Notes: generated by a model from the sequence alone, not told the origin. Shown: positions 6,801-17,356, counted from the stretch's first letter. The stretch: DNA of 36,305 nucleotides from Streptomyces novaecaesareae (GCF_000716875.1 NZ_JNWQ01000067.1:1-36305), one strand, 5' to 3'. Made by a program: numbers and translations.

Positions 6801-7517
6801 ATGACGACGAACGCGAGCGCCGAAACCCCTACCGAGAGCCGCTTCGAGGACCTGCCGGCCCTGATGGGCCTGATGACCGGCGACGAGAAGCACGGCCCCG
6901 CCGCCACCTCCACCCTGGACGCCCTCTGGGTGCTGTACGACCGGGTGCTGCGGGTCACCCCGGCCGACGCCGAGGCCCAGGACCGGGACCGCTTCCTGCT
7001 CTCCAAGGGCCACGGTCCGATGGCCTACTACGCGGTGCTCGCGGCGAAGGGTTTCATCGACCCCGAGGTGCTGCCGAGCTTCGGCGGCTACGACTCGCCG
7101 CTCGGCCACCACCCGGACCGCCTGCTGATCCCGGGCGTGGAGATCGCCTCCGGCTCGCTCGGGCACGGCCTGCCGCTGGCCGTCGGCACGGCGCTCGGCC
7201 TGCGGGCGCAGGGCCTGACCGACCCGGCGGTGTGGGTGCTGGTCGGCGACGCCGAGTTCGACGAGGGCTCCAACGCCGAGGCGGTGGCCTTCGCCGGGGC
7301 GTACGGGCTGGACCGGCTGCACGTGGTGGTGATCGACAACTCCTCGGCCACACACGGCTGGCAGGGCGGGATCGCGGCCAGGTTCGAGGCCGAGGGCTGG
7401 TCGACCGCGACGGTCGACGGCCGCGACCACGAGGCGCTGCACCGCGCCTTCACCGCCGAGCACCCGGGCCGCCCGCACGTGGTGGTCGCCCGGGTGGAGC
7501 CCAAGGAGAACCACTGA
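6801..7517 (+). CDS. Transketolase N-terminal subunit (TPP-binding)
   Basis: Seen: 238 residues with transketolase N-half motifs: FLLSKGHGPMAYYAVLA, GGYDSPLGHHPDR, IASGSLGHGLPLAVGTALG and the thiamine-diphosphate/Mg site GDAEFDEGSN (about 149-158) followed by VVVIDNSS. Known family: split transketolases transfer two-carbon ketol units, and the N part binds the diphosphate of the cofactor. Standard transketolases are single chains of about 650-700 residues; the split type often belongs to special sugar or secondary pathways. Start: no SD exists; GTG 6795 and ATG 6801 are both in frame. ATG 6801 would fit a leaderless message from the promoter suggested above. The C-terminal subunit follows after 103 bp. 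Confidence 0.9.
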   Translation: MTTNASAETPTESRFEDLPALMGLMTGDEKHGPAATSTLDALWVLYDRVLRVTPADAEAQDRDRFLLSKGHGPMAYYAVLAAKGFIDPEVLPSFGGYDSPLGHHPDRLLIPGVEIASGSLGHGLPLAVGTALGLRAQGLTDPAVWVLVGDAEFDEGSNAEAVAFAGAYGLDRLHVVVIDNSSATHGWQGGIAARFEAEGWSTATVDGRDHEALHRAFTAEHPGRPHVVVARVEPKENH

Positions 7518-7559
7518 GCGCCCAGCCGCCCCGGCGCACCCGGACGAGCACGCCGACCC

Positions 7560-7613
7560 GAAAGCCCTGAGAGCCCCGCAAGCCCCGCAAGGCCTGAAAG
7601 CCCCGAGAGGAAC
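7560..7613. repeat. Degenerate 9-bp tandem repeat that ends in a ribosome-binding site
   Basis: Successive 9-mers run GAAAGCCCT, GAGAGCCCC, GCAAGCCCC, GCAAGGCCT, GAAAGCCCC, GAGAGGAAC. The last, diverged unit contains GAGAGGA, the SD of the transketolase C subunit starting at 7621. The repeat fills the second half of the gap between the two subunit genes. Confidence 0.75.
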
Positions 7614-7620
7614 CCCACCG

Positions 7621-8514
7621 ATGGACACCATGCGCGACCGCTTCGTCGACGTCACCACCCGCCTGCTGGACGAGGACCCCCGCCTGGCCGTGGTGCTCGC
7701 CGACATCACCGCAGCCGCCTTCACCCCGGCCCAGGAGCGCCATCCCGACCGGGTGGTCAACGTCGGCATCCGCGAACAGCTGCTGATCGGCGCGGCCGGC
7801 GGCCTGGCGCTCAGCGGGATGCGCCCGATCGCCCACACCTTCGCCAGCTTCCTGATCGAACGGCCCTTCGAGCAGGTCAAGTTGGACCTGGTCCACCAGG
7901 GCGTCGGCGCCGTCCTGGTCAGCGCGGCCGGCTCGTACGACTGGCCGGCCGGCGGCCGCACCCACATGTCCCCGGGCGACGTCGCGCTGCTGGACACCCT
8001 GCCGGACTGGACCGTCCACGTCCCCGGCCACCCGGACGAGGCCGAGCAACTGCTGCGCCACGCCTATGCGGACGGCGACCGCAACGTGTACGTCCGGCTC
8101 TCGGCGCACCAGAACGAGGCCGCCGTGGCCGTCGAGCCGGGCCGCTTCACCACGGTCCGCACGGGCTCGCGCGGCGTGGTCCTGGCCGTCGGGCCGATGC
8201 TGGACGCGGTGCTCGCGGCCACCGAGGGCCTGGACGTCACCGTGCTGTACGCGGCGACGGTGCGGCCCTTCGACGCCGCCGGGCTGCGCGCGGCGGCCGG
8301 CGACCGGGCGGACGTGGTGCTGGTCGAGCCGTACCTGGCGGGCACCTCGGCGAACGAGGCGCACGCGGCGCTGAGCGACCGCCCGCACCGGGTGCTGGGC
8401 CTGGGCGTGCCGCGCGAGGAGCACCGGCACTACGGCTCGATCCCGGAGCACCTGGCCGCGTACGGGCTGGACGCGCCCGCGCTGCGGGAGCGGATCGCCA
8501 CCTTCCTCTGGTGA
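7621..8514 (+). CDS. Transketolase C-terminal subunit
   Basis: Seen: 297 residues with the pyrimidine-binding half of transketolase, DRVVNVGIREQLLIGAAGGLALSGMRPI (containing the GIREQ Glu that activates TPP), HTFASFLIERPFEQVKLDL and a C-terminal domain with GVVLAVGPMLDAVLAA and GIPEHLAAYGL-type ends. Known family: it combines with the N subunit to form the TPP site at their interface. SD GAGAGGAAC precedes ATG 7621; ATG 7630 is a second possible start. It is probably co-transcribed with the N subunit from the SoxR-linked promoter and ends 28 bp from the convergent treZ. Confidence 0.9.
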   Translation: MDTMRDRFVDVTTRLLDEDPRLAVVLADITAAAFTPAQERHPDRVVNVGIREQLLIGAAGGLALSGMRPIAHTFASFLIERPFEQVKLDLVHQGVGAVLVSAAGSYDWPAGGRTHMSPGDVALLDTLPDWTVHVPGHPDEAEQLLRHAYADGDRNVYVRLSAHQNEAAVAVEPGRFTTVRTGSRGVVLAVGPMLDAVLAATEGLDVTVLYAATVRPFDAAGLRAAAGDRADVVLVEPYLAGTSANEAHAALSDRPHRVLGLGVPREEHRHYGSIPEHLAAYGLDAPALRERIATFLW

Positions 8515-8543
8515 GCCGCCCGAGCCGCCCGAGCCGCCCGAGC
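8513..8543. repeat. 9-bp tandem repeat filling the gap between two convergent stops
   Basis: GAGCCGCCC occurs three times in exact succession plus GAGC. It begins inside the transketolase TGA (8512-8514) and reaches the treZ TAG (8543-8545 on the other strand), so the whole intergenic space is repeat. Confidence 0.93.
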
Positions 8544-10273
8544 TACACCGCGACCACCGCCACCGCATCCGCCCCCACCCGCACCGCCTCGCCGTCCACC
8601 ACCGCCGGCCCGAAGGCCGCGACCACCTCCCGCCCGGCGGCCCCCAGCGGCAGCGCGGCCTCTCCGGGCCCGAGGTTGACCGCGACCCGGTACGGCCCGC
8701 GGTGCACCACCAGCCAGCCCGCCGCCTCGTCGTGCACCGTCCGCACCGCACCGAGGTCCGGGTCGGCGAGTTCCGGCCGGTCGCGCCGCAGCCGGATCAA
8801 CGTCCGGTACCAGTCGAGCAGTTCGGTGTGCGGGGAGCGCCGGGGCTCGGTCCAGTCGAGGACGGAGCGCAGCACGGTGGCGGGCTCCTGCGGGTCGGGG
8901 ACGGCCTCGGCGGCCCAGCCGTGTTCGGCGAACTCCCGCCGTCGGCCGCGGCGGACGGCCTCGGCGAGGACCGGGTCGGTGTGGTCGGTGAAGTACTGCC
9001 AGGGGGTGGCGGCGCCCCACTCCTCGCCCATGAACAGCATCGGGGTGAACGGCGAGGTGAGGACGAGCGCGGCGCCGCAGGCGAGCCGGCCGGCGGGGAG
9101 CGTGGTGGAGATGCGGTCGCCGAGCGCCCGGTTGCCGACCTGGTCGTGGGTCTGCAGGTAGCCGAGGAGCCGGTGGCCTTCGCCGGTCGGGAACGGGCGT
9201 CCGTGGCTGCGGCCGCGGAAGGACGACCAGGTGCCGTCGTGGAAGTACCCGCGGGTGAGCGTCTTGGCGACGGCGGCGAGCGGTTCGCGGGCGAAGTCCG
9301 CGTAGTAGCCCTGGGATTCGCCGGCGAGCGCGCAGTGCAGGGCGTGGTGGAAGTCGTCGCTCCACTGTGCGGTGAGGCCCTGGCCGCCGGCCTCGCGGGG
9401 GGCGGTGGTGCGGGGGGTGTTGAGGTCGGACTCGGCGACCAGGAACAGCGGCCGGTTCGTCCTGACGGCCAACTTCCGTACCTCGTCGGAGAGTTCCTCC
9501 AGGAAGTGGACCGCCCGGTCGTCCGCGAGGGCGTGCACGGCGTCCAGTCGCAGCCCGTCGATCCGGTAGTCGCGCAGCCAGGCCAGCGCGCTGCCGATCA
9601 GGTAGGCGCGCACCTCGTCCGAGCCGGGTGCGTCCAGGTTGACCGCGGAGCCCCACGGGGTGTGGTGCCGGTCGGTGAAGTACGGGCCGTACGCGGGAAG
9701 GTGGTTGCCGGACGGGCCGAGGTGGTTGTGCACGACGTCCAGCACCACCCCGAGGCCCTTGTGATGGGCCGTGTCGACGAAGCGCTTGAGCCCCTCGGGC
9801 CCGCCGTAGGGCTCGTGGACGGCCCAGGGCGAGACCCCGTCGTAGCCCCAGCCGTGCTTGCCGGGGAACGGGCAGACCGGCATCAGTTCGACGAAGTCGA
9901 CGCCCAACTCGACCAGGTGGTCCAGGCGTTCGGCGGCCGCCTCGAAGGTGCCGCGCGTGGTGAAGGTGCCGATGTGCAGTTCGTAGAGCACCGCCCCGGG
10001 CAGGGCGCGGCCGCGCCAGCCGGTGTGCGACCAGTGGAAGGCGGCGTGGTCCACCCGGCGGCTGGGGCCGTCCGGGCCGTGCGGCTGCCACGCCGAGCGC
10101 GGGTCGGGCAGCGGGGGGCCGTCGTCGAGCCGGAAGGCGTAGTCGCCGTCCGGTGCCTCGCCGGACCACCAGCCGTCGCGGTCGGCGCAGCGCGCCAACT
10201 CGTACTCAGATCCTTCGACTTCGACGCAGACACGGGAAGCGGCGCTGGGCGCCCACACCTCGTAGGCCGGCAT
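8543..10273 (-). CDS. treZ: Malto-oligosyltrehalose trehalohydrolase
   Basis: Seen: 576 residues of the GH13 type. A short N-terminal beta-domain (YEVWAPSAASRVCVEV) leads into the barrel with ELMPVCPFPGKHGWGYDGV, LDVVHNHLGPSGNHL, the nucleophile Asp244 in DGLRLDAVHA, the acid Glu281 in LVAESDLN and Asp377 in LQTHDQVGNR. Known reaction: releases trehalose from maltooligosyl trehalose made by TreY. ATG 10273 overlaps the treY stop by one base (TGATG), so the two are translationally coupled. The length is normal for TreZ. Confidence 0.95.
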   Translation of the reverse strand: MPAYEVWAPSAASRVCVEVEGSEYELARCADRDGWWSGEAPDGDYAFRLDDGPPLPDPRSAWQPHGPDGPSRRVDHAAFHWSHTGWRGRALPGAVLYELHIGTFTTRGTFEAAAERLDHLVELGVDFVELMPVCPFPGKHGWGYDGVSPWAVHEPYGGPEGLKRFVDTAHHKGLGVVLDVVHNHLGPSGNHLPAYGPYFTDRHHTPWGSAVNLDAPGSDEVRAYLIGSALAWLRDYRIDGLRLDAVHALADDRAVHFLEELSDEVRKLAVRTNRPLFLVAESDLNTPRTTAPREAGGQGLTAQWSDDFHHALHCALAGESQGYYADFAREPLAAVAKTLTRGYFHDGTWSSFRGRSHGRPFPTGEGHRLLGYLQTHDQVGNRALGDRISTTLPAGRLACGAALVLTSPFTPMLFMGEEWGAATPWQYFTDHTDPVLAEAVRRGRRREFAEHGWAAEAVPDPQEPATVLRSVLDWTEPRRSPHTELLDWYRTLIRLRRDRPELADPDLGAVRTVHDEAAGWLVVHRGPYRVAVNLGPGEAALPLGAAGREVVAAFGPAVVDGEAVRVGADAVAVVAV

Positions 10274-12729
10274 CAGCCCCTCCTCGTCAGCAGCGCCACC
10301 GGGTACCCGGCCAGCAGCTCGGCCACCGGTACGGACCCGGCCGGGAAGCTCCGCAGGGTCAGTTCGTCCGTCCACGGGCGGCCCGCCGGCAGCTCCAGCA
10401 CGGTGTTCCGCCAGCCGCCCGCCCGCGCCAGCCCGTACGGCAGCCGGGTGACGGCGGTGACCACGTCGTCGCCCCGGGCGAAGGCCAGCAGATGGTCGCT
10501 GGAGACGTCGACGGCGGGCAGCGGCCGGTACGGGCCGAGCGGGTGGGAGCGGCGCAGGTGCAGCGCGGTGGCGGTCAGGTGCAGCTTCTCGCGGGCGAGG
10601 TCGCCGGGGCGCGCGGTGGCCGAGTCGGTGAGCCGTACCGCGAGCGCGCCGAGGTCCACCGTGCCGCGGTTGTCCGGGTCGACCAGGGTGTACAGCGGCT
10701 CCTCGCTGCCCTGGTAGAGGTCCGGCACGCCCGGCACGGTGAGGTGCAGCAGGGCGGCGGCGAGGGTGTTGGACCGGGCGTACGGGGCGAGGGCGTGCAC
10801 CCGGCCCTCGATCCGGGGGAGCAGCCCGGGGTTGCCGTAGACGGCGCGGGCCCGGGCCTCCAGGGCCTGCTCGTAGCGGGGGGCTGGGGCGGTCCAGGAG
10901 GTGTGCAGCTTGGCCTCGCGGACGGCCTTGAGCAGGGCGGCGACCAGCCGGTCCGGGGTGATCGGCCAGGCGGCGACCAGGGTGTGCCAGAGCAGCCAGT
11001 CGGCGTCCCGGTCGAGCCCGGGTGCGGCAGGCCCGGCGGCGGTGGACCAGGCGGCGGCCTCGGCGGCCCAGGCCTCGGGCTGTTCGGCGAGGACGGCGAG
11101 CCGGGCGCGGGCGTCGGCGCTGCGCTTGGTGTCGTGGGTGGAGAGCACCGTCATGGAGTGCGGCCAGTCGCGTTCCTGCCGGCGGCACCAGGCGTGGAAC
11201 TCGGCCGGGTGCAGCCCCGGCCGGGCGGGCTCGCCGCCGACCTCGTTGAGCCCGGGCAGCGCGTTCCAGCGGTAGAAGGCGGTGTCCTCGACGCCCTTGG
11301 CGGCCACCGCGGCCGCGGTCTGGGCGAAGCGCACGCAGAACTCGTCGTGGTCCGCCCCGCGCCCGAGCTCGCCGAGCGCCAGCGCGGCCACCAGGCGGTC
11401 GGTCGGGTCGGCGGAGCCGTCCAGGGCCGCCCGCAGGTGCCCGTCCGACGAGGGTTCTCCGGGCCGCGCGTACGGCCGGTAGGCCGGATAGCCGGTGAGT
11501 AGCCGCCCGATCGCCGCGTGCAGCTGCCCGGGCGCGTGGTCGGCGTGCGCGGGCTCGGCGGCGCCGATCCGCAGCGCGATCCGCACCAGCCGCTCGACCT
11601 CGGCGGCCAGCTCCCCGTCCGGTCCGGTCATCTCGGCCCGCCCGCGCCGGGCGGCGGCGATCGCCGGGTGCGGGTCCTCGCACCGGTCCCGGACCGGGCC
11701 GCCGTGCAGGAAGGACTCGTACGCCCCGGCCAGCCGGCCGGCGCCCGCGCGGTCGATGAGCACGCCGTCGATGCGGCGCAGCGCGTCGTAGCCGGTGGTG
11801 CCGGCGACCGGCCAGTCCTCGGGCAGCCGCTCCTCGCCGGTGAGGATCTTCTCGACCACGGTGTAGGCGCCGCCGGTGGCGTCGGCGAGGCGGCGCAGGT
11901 AGCCGCGGGGGTCGGCGAGCCCGTCCGGGTGGTCGATCCGGAAGCCGTCCAGGACGCCGTCGGCGTGCAGCCGCAGCAGTACGGCGTGGGTGGCGGCGAA
12001 CACCTCCGGGTCCTCGACCCGCAGCGCGATCAGCTCGTTGACGGTGAAGAAGCGCCGGTAGTTGAGTTCGGTGCGGGCCAGCCGCCACCAGGCGAGCCGG
12101 TACCACTGGCGGGCGAGCAGCTCGGGCAGCGGCAGCCCCGCGGTGCCGGGGCGCAGCGGCAGTTCGTGCCGGTGGTAGCGCAGTACTTCACCGTCCACGG
12201 TCAGCTGGTCCAGGACGGCGCCGAGCCGGTCGCCGAGCAGCGGCAGCAGCACCCGGCCGCGGTCGGGGGCGTCGGCGGGGCCGGGCTGGGCGCTCCAGTC
12301 GATGTCGAACCAGCGCGCGTACGGGGAGTCGGGCCCGTCGCGCAGCACCTGCCACAGCGGCCGGTTGAGCCGCTCGGGGGCGGGCACGGCCATGTGGTTG
12401 GGCACCACGTCGGCGATCAGCCGCAGGTGGTGGCGGTGTGCTTCGGCCGCGAGGGCCCGCAGCGCCGTCTCGCCGCCGAGCTGCTCGCTGATCCGGGTGT
12501 GGTCGACGGTGTCGTAGCCGTGGGTGGAGCCGGGGACGGCCTCCAGCAGCGGGGAGAGGTGCAGGTGGGAGACGCCGAGGGCGGCCAGGTACGGGACGGC
12601 GGCGGTGGCGTCGCGGAGGGTGAAGCCGGGCTGGAGCTGGAGGCGGTAGCTCGCGGTCGGTGCGGTGGGCGTGCCGCCGGGAGGGGGGACGGCCGGGCGG
12701 GGCTGTGCGGGCTCGGCGGCGGAGGTCAT
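10273..12729 (-). CDS. treY: Malto-oligosyltrehalose synthase
   Basis: Seen: 818 residues. TASYRLQLQPGFTLRDATAA at the start is the hallmark of TreY, followed by HLHLSPLLEAVPGSTHGYD, DVVPNHMA, the GH13 nucleophile Asp266 in DGFRIDHPDGL, Glu293 in YTVVEKILTGEE and LSTHDTKRSADARARL. Known reaction: isomerises the reducing-end alpha-1,4 bond of maltodextrin to alpha,alpha-1,1, making the TreZ substrate. Start ATG 12729 has GGAG only 2 nt away, a poor site; no better start is seen. The pair follows treX on the same strand. Confidence 0.95.
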   Translation of the reverse strand: MTSAAEPAQPRPAVPPPGGTPTAPTASYRLQLQPGFTLRDATAAVPYLAALGVSHLHLSPLLEAVPGSTHGYDTVDHTRISEQLGGETALRALAAEAHRHHLRLIADVVPNHMAVPAPERLNRPLWQVLRDGPDSPYARWFDIDWSAQPGPADAPDRGRVLLPLLGDRLGAVLDQLTVDGEVLRYHRHELPLRPGTAGLPLPELLARQWYRLAWWRLARTELNYRRFFTVNELIALRVEDPEVFAATHAVLLRLHADGVLDGFRIDHPDGLADPRGYLRRLADATGGAYTVVEKILTGEERLPEDWPVAGTTGYDALRRIDGVLIDRAGAGRLAGAYESFLHGGPVRDRCEDPHPAIAAARRGRAEMTGPDGELAAEVERLVRIALRIGAAEPAHADHAPGQLHAAIGRLLTGYPAYRPYARPGEPSSDGHLRAALDGSADPTDRLVAALALGELGRGADHDEFCVRFAQTAAAVAAKGVEDTAFYRWNALPGLNEVGGEPARPGLHPAEFHAWCRRQERDWPHSMTVLSTHDTKRSADARARLAVLAEQPEAWAAEAAAWSTAAGPAAPGLDRDADWLLWHTLVAAWPITPDRLVAALLKAVREAKLHTSWTAPAPRYEQALEARARAVYGNPGLLPRIEGRVHALAPYARSNTLAAALLHLTVPGVPDLYQGSEEPLYTLVDPDNRGTVDLGALAVRLTDSATARPGDLAREKLHLTATALHLRRSHPLGPYRPLPAVDVSSDHLLAFARGDDVVTAVTRLPYGLARAGGWRNTVLELPAGRPWTDELTLRSFPAGSVPVAELLAGYPVALLTRRG

Positions 12730-12853
12730 AGCTCCATAGGTACCCGGGGGAGCCTGCCGCCAAGACCCGCTGCTGATCCGAACGGGTGACCGGACTCGAA
12801 CGGGTGGTCGATCCCGGTCGTGGTGAGTCCCTACGCCGGCGGTTGCAGGACCG

Positions 12854-14977
<2,124 letters not shown>

Positions 14978-15353
14978 GGCTCCTCAACTTCCTTGCTGCA
15001 GACGGAAACTGACGTGTAGTCCGACAATAGATCCGGGTCGGCCGGGCATGTTCCGTGCCGGCGTGCCGTGACGCACGGCACAGCGCATACTCCCCGAGCC
15101 CTTCCCCGGGGGCCGGGAGAACCGGCCCGGGTTGGTCCGAACGAGTGGCCGAGCGGTATTCCTGTGAAGAGTGGGGCCGCTGGTGGGGGCGGGAGCGGCC
15201 CGGTGGGGGCGCCGGAGCCGTCGGCCATCCGGCTGCAGCCGCTCTCGGCGGGCAGTACCCTTGATCGTCCGGCCGCCCCGGCCGACCGGTGCTTGTCAAC
15301 GGCCCGTCAACGGTCCCCGCGCCCGCGGGGGTCAGCCGCAGATGAGGTGGCGC
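14978..15353. promoter_or_regulatory. Divergent treX/HEPN intergenic region with a perfect hairpin dyad
   Basis: GTGCCGTG-ACG-CACGGCAC (15063-15081) is a perfect 8-bp inverted repeat with a 3-bp centre, roughly 85 bp upstream of treX; it could be an operator. A weaker GC dyad CCCCGCG/CGCGGGG lies at about 15315-15330 upstream of the HEPN gene. No confident -10/-35 pairs. Confidence 0.5.
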
Positions 15354-16628
15354 ATGGTGTTCCCCGCTGGCGGCCGTGGCTTCGGGCCCGACGGCCCCGA
15401 CCGGGGCGGCGCCCGCAGCGAGGCGCCCACGGTCGTCATGCGCCCCACCCTGACCGGCCGCACACTGGTGCCCGCCCAGAGCGGACCGGTGGAGATACCC
15501 GCACTGGCCTGGTCGGCCGGCGAATGGGAGGAGTCCTACCAGCGGGTACGGCTCTCCGGCCGCGCCTACGTCTGGCTCAACCTGGTCGAACAGCGGCTGC
15601 GCTCCCTGGTGGACGAGGTGCTGCACCCCATCTACGCCCCCGCCCACGGCGAGGACTGGGTCACCGCCGCCGCCGGACCGGCCGGCGAGGAATGGGCCCA
15701 CCGGGCCGGGGCCGTACGCGAGGTCAGCCGCCGCAAGGGCTACCTGCTCGACCCGGCCGACGACGACCCGCTGGTCTTCCTCACCCTGCCCCAGCTGCGC
15801 GAACTGATGGTGCAGCACTGGCCCTGCTTCGAGCCGTACCTGGCCGACCGGCGCGAGATCGAACTCGCGCTGGACGAACTGGAGGTCGCCCGGCACGTGG
15901 TCTCCCGCAACCGGGTGCTCACCCAGACCGTGCTCGCCCAGACCGAACGGGCCGCGGCCCGGCTGCTGGCCGTCCTGGACGGCGGCGCGGGCGGGGTGCC
16001 CGCCGACGTGGTGGAGTCCCTGGTGGCCGGCCGGTACGCGGACGTGGTCGCGGTGCACGCCGACCGGGTCCGGCTGCAGCGCGACCTGCCCGTGGAGGAC
16101 CTGCTGGACGGCGCCCGACGCCTGGACGCGCTCGGCATCGGCCTCGGCATGCTCTGCCAGAACTACACCGGCAAGCGCCTGGTGCGCCTCGCCGGCGAGG
16201 GGTGCCGGGTACGGCTGCTCTTCCTCAACCCGGCGAGCAGCGCGGTTCGCCGCCGCGAACGCGAACTCGGCCTCGGAAGAGGCGAGTTGTCCCGCTCGAT
16301 CGAGATGAACATCATGCACGTGCGCCGGGTCAGGGCCAGACTGCGGGACCAGGGCGGCTTCGAGATCAGGGTCTTCGACGAGACCCCGCGCTTCACCGCC
16401 TACCTGGTCGAAGGCCCCCGCGCGACCGGCCAGGTCGGCGGCCGCCGGCAGAGCCGCGACCTCGGCGTCATCCAGCCCTACCTGCGCCGCGCCCGCGGCA
16501 TGGAATCCCCGGCACTGGTGCTGCGCGGCGGCGCCGGCCAGCAGCCCGGAGGCACCGAGCCCGGGCTGCTGGAGGTCTACCGCGAGGAGTTCGAAGGACT
16601 CTGGGGGGACTCCCGGCCGGTCTCCTGA
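15354..16628 (+). CDS. SAV2148-family HEPN-domain protein
   Basis: Seen: 424 residues. After a variable head comes SGRAYVWLNLVEQRLRSLVD, WVTAAAGPAGEEWAHRAGAVREVSRRKGYLLDPADDDPLVFLTLPQLRELMVQHWPCFEPYL, then DALGIGLGMLCQNYTGKRLVRLA, VRLLFLNPASSAV and a basic stretch MHVRRVRARLRD, ending EEFEGLWGDSRPVS. From memory these blocks match the streptomycete SAV2148 family; its role is not known to me. HEPN domains include RNA-cutting toxins and nucleic-acid or nucleotide-linked helpers, but I do not see a clear R-x4-6-H nuclease motif. No signal peptide or membrane segment. ATG 15354 has GAGG 6 nt upstream; frames upstream look non-coding. Divergent from treX. Confidence 0.85.
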   Translation: MVFPAGGRGFGPDGPDRGGARSEAPTVVMRPTLTGRTLVPAQSGPVEIPALAWSAGEWEESYQRVRLSGRAYVWLNLVEQRLRSLVDEVLHPIYAPAHGEDWVTAAAGPAGEEWAHRAGAVREVSRRKGYLLDPADDDPLVFLTLPQLRELMVQHWPCFEPYLADRREIELALDELEVARHVVSRNRVLTQTVLAQTERAAARLLAVLDGGAGGVPADVVESLVAGRYADVVAVHADRVRLQRDLPVEDLLDGARRLDALGIGLGMLCQNYTGKRLVRLAGEGCRVRLLFLNPASSAVRRRERELGLGRGELSRSIEMNIMHVRRVRARLRDQGGFEIRVFDETPRFTAYLVEGPRATGQVGGRRQSRDLGVIQPYLRRARGMESPALVLRGGAGQQPGGTEPGLLEVYREEFEGLWGDSRPVS

Positions 16629-16629
16629 C

Positions 16630-16699
16630 GCCCGCAGCCTGAGGCCCGCAGCCTGAGGCCCACATCCTGAGGCCCACATCCTGAGGCCCACATCCTGAG
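16630..16699. repeat. 14-bp tandem repeat, five copies, directly after a stop codon
   Basis: Two copies of GCCCGCAGCCTGAG are followed by three of GCCCACATCCTGAG, all contiguous, starting two bases after the HEPN TGA (16626-16628). The two unit versions are homogeneous within themselves, indicating successive duplications. Confidence 0.95.
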
Positions 16700-16744
16700 A
16701 AACGTGCTGGCCGGGGCGGTGCGGGCGCTGCAAGACTGCGGGCC

Positions 16745-17356
16745 GTGAACAGCCTCCCCGCCTGGACCCTGGAACCCGCCGCGTTCCACGACCTCGACCG
16801 CATCACCAACCTCAAGGACCAGGTGATGCGCGCCGACCTGGAACGCCTCGGCCGCTGGGACCCGGACCGCTCCCGCCGCCGGGTACGGGACTCCTTCTCC
16901 ACCAGGTGGACCTCCGTGCTGCTGGTCGAAGGCGCCTTCGCGGGCTCCGTCACCGTCCGCCCCGACGAACAGGGCGGGCGCCACCTGGAGCTGTTCTACC
17001 TGGCCCCGCACCTCCAGGGCCGCGGCCTCGGCACCGCCGTGCTGCGCCGGCTCCTCGCCGAGGCCGACGCCGCCGGGGAGCCGGTGCGACTCGTCGTCCT
17101 GCAGGGCAGCGCCGCCCAGCGGCTGTACGAGCGGCACGGCTTCACCGTCGTCCACGAGGACCCGATCGACGTCCACATGTACCGCCCGGCCCCCGAGCCC
17201 ACCCCCGCGACCACCCCGGAGCAGGCGGCAGTGTTCGGTCGCCGGGACGGACCGGGCCCATTCGACGACAGCGGGGGCCGGTTTCGGCCGGGTGGTGAGC
17301 TCGGCGACCACGTTCGTGTCCAGGAGATAGATCACTCGGGATCCGCCTCGTCGTAG
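16745..17356 (+). CDS. GNAT acetyltransferase with a tail read antisense through a truncated toxin gene
   Basis: Seen: 203 residues. The GNAT domain covers about 1-148, with VTVRPDEQGGRHLELFYLAP, motif A LQGRGLGTAVLRRLLAEA (QGRGLG 91-96) and AAQRLYERHGFTVVHEDPIDVHMY. Residues from about 160 on show no GNAT character and are encoded opposite the first codons of a vapC-like gene and the end of its antitoxin gene. The natural stop of the acetyltransferase appears to have been lost in the event that truncated vapC (inference). Start GTG 16745 has no good SD. The substrate is unknown. The 14-bp repeat array lies in its upstream region. Confidence 0.82.
   Translation: MNSLPAWTLEPAAFHDLDRITNLKDQVMRADLERLGRWDPDRSRRRVRDSFSTRWTSVLLVEGAFAGSVTVRPDEQGGRHLELFYLAPHLQGRGLGTAVLRRLLAEADAAGEPVRLVVLQGSAAQRLYERHGFTVVHEDPIDVHMYRPAPEPTPATTPEQAAVFGRRDGPGPFDDSGGRFRPGGELGDHVRVQEIDHSGSASS
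17222..17335 (-). pseudogene. VapC-like PIN-domain toxin, 5' remnant
   Basis: Seen: from GTG 17335, VIYLLDTNVVAELTTRPKPA and PAVVEWARSVPATEH. LLDTNV...E is the first acidic motif of PIN nucleases and the following WARSVPA is typical of VapC. After about 38 codons similarity ends where the acetyltransferase begins on the other strand. The remaining conserved acidic residues are missing, so no active RNase is possible. The GTG overlaps the TGA of the upstream gene by 4 nt (GTGA), the usual antitoxin-toxin arrangement. Confidence 0.8.

Noticed and set aside
8702..12789. Long plus-strand frames opposite treZ and treY
   Set aside because: Repetitive Gly/Val/Arg-rich translations, antisense to clear GH13 genes.
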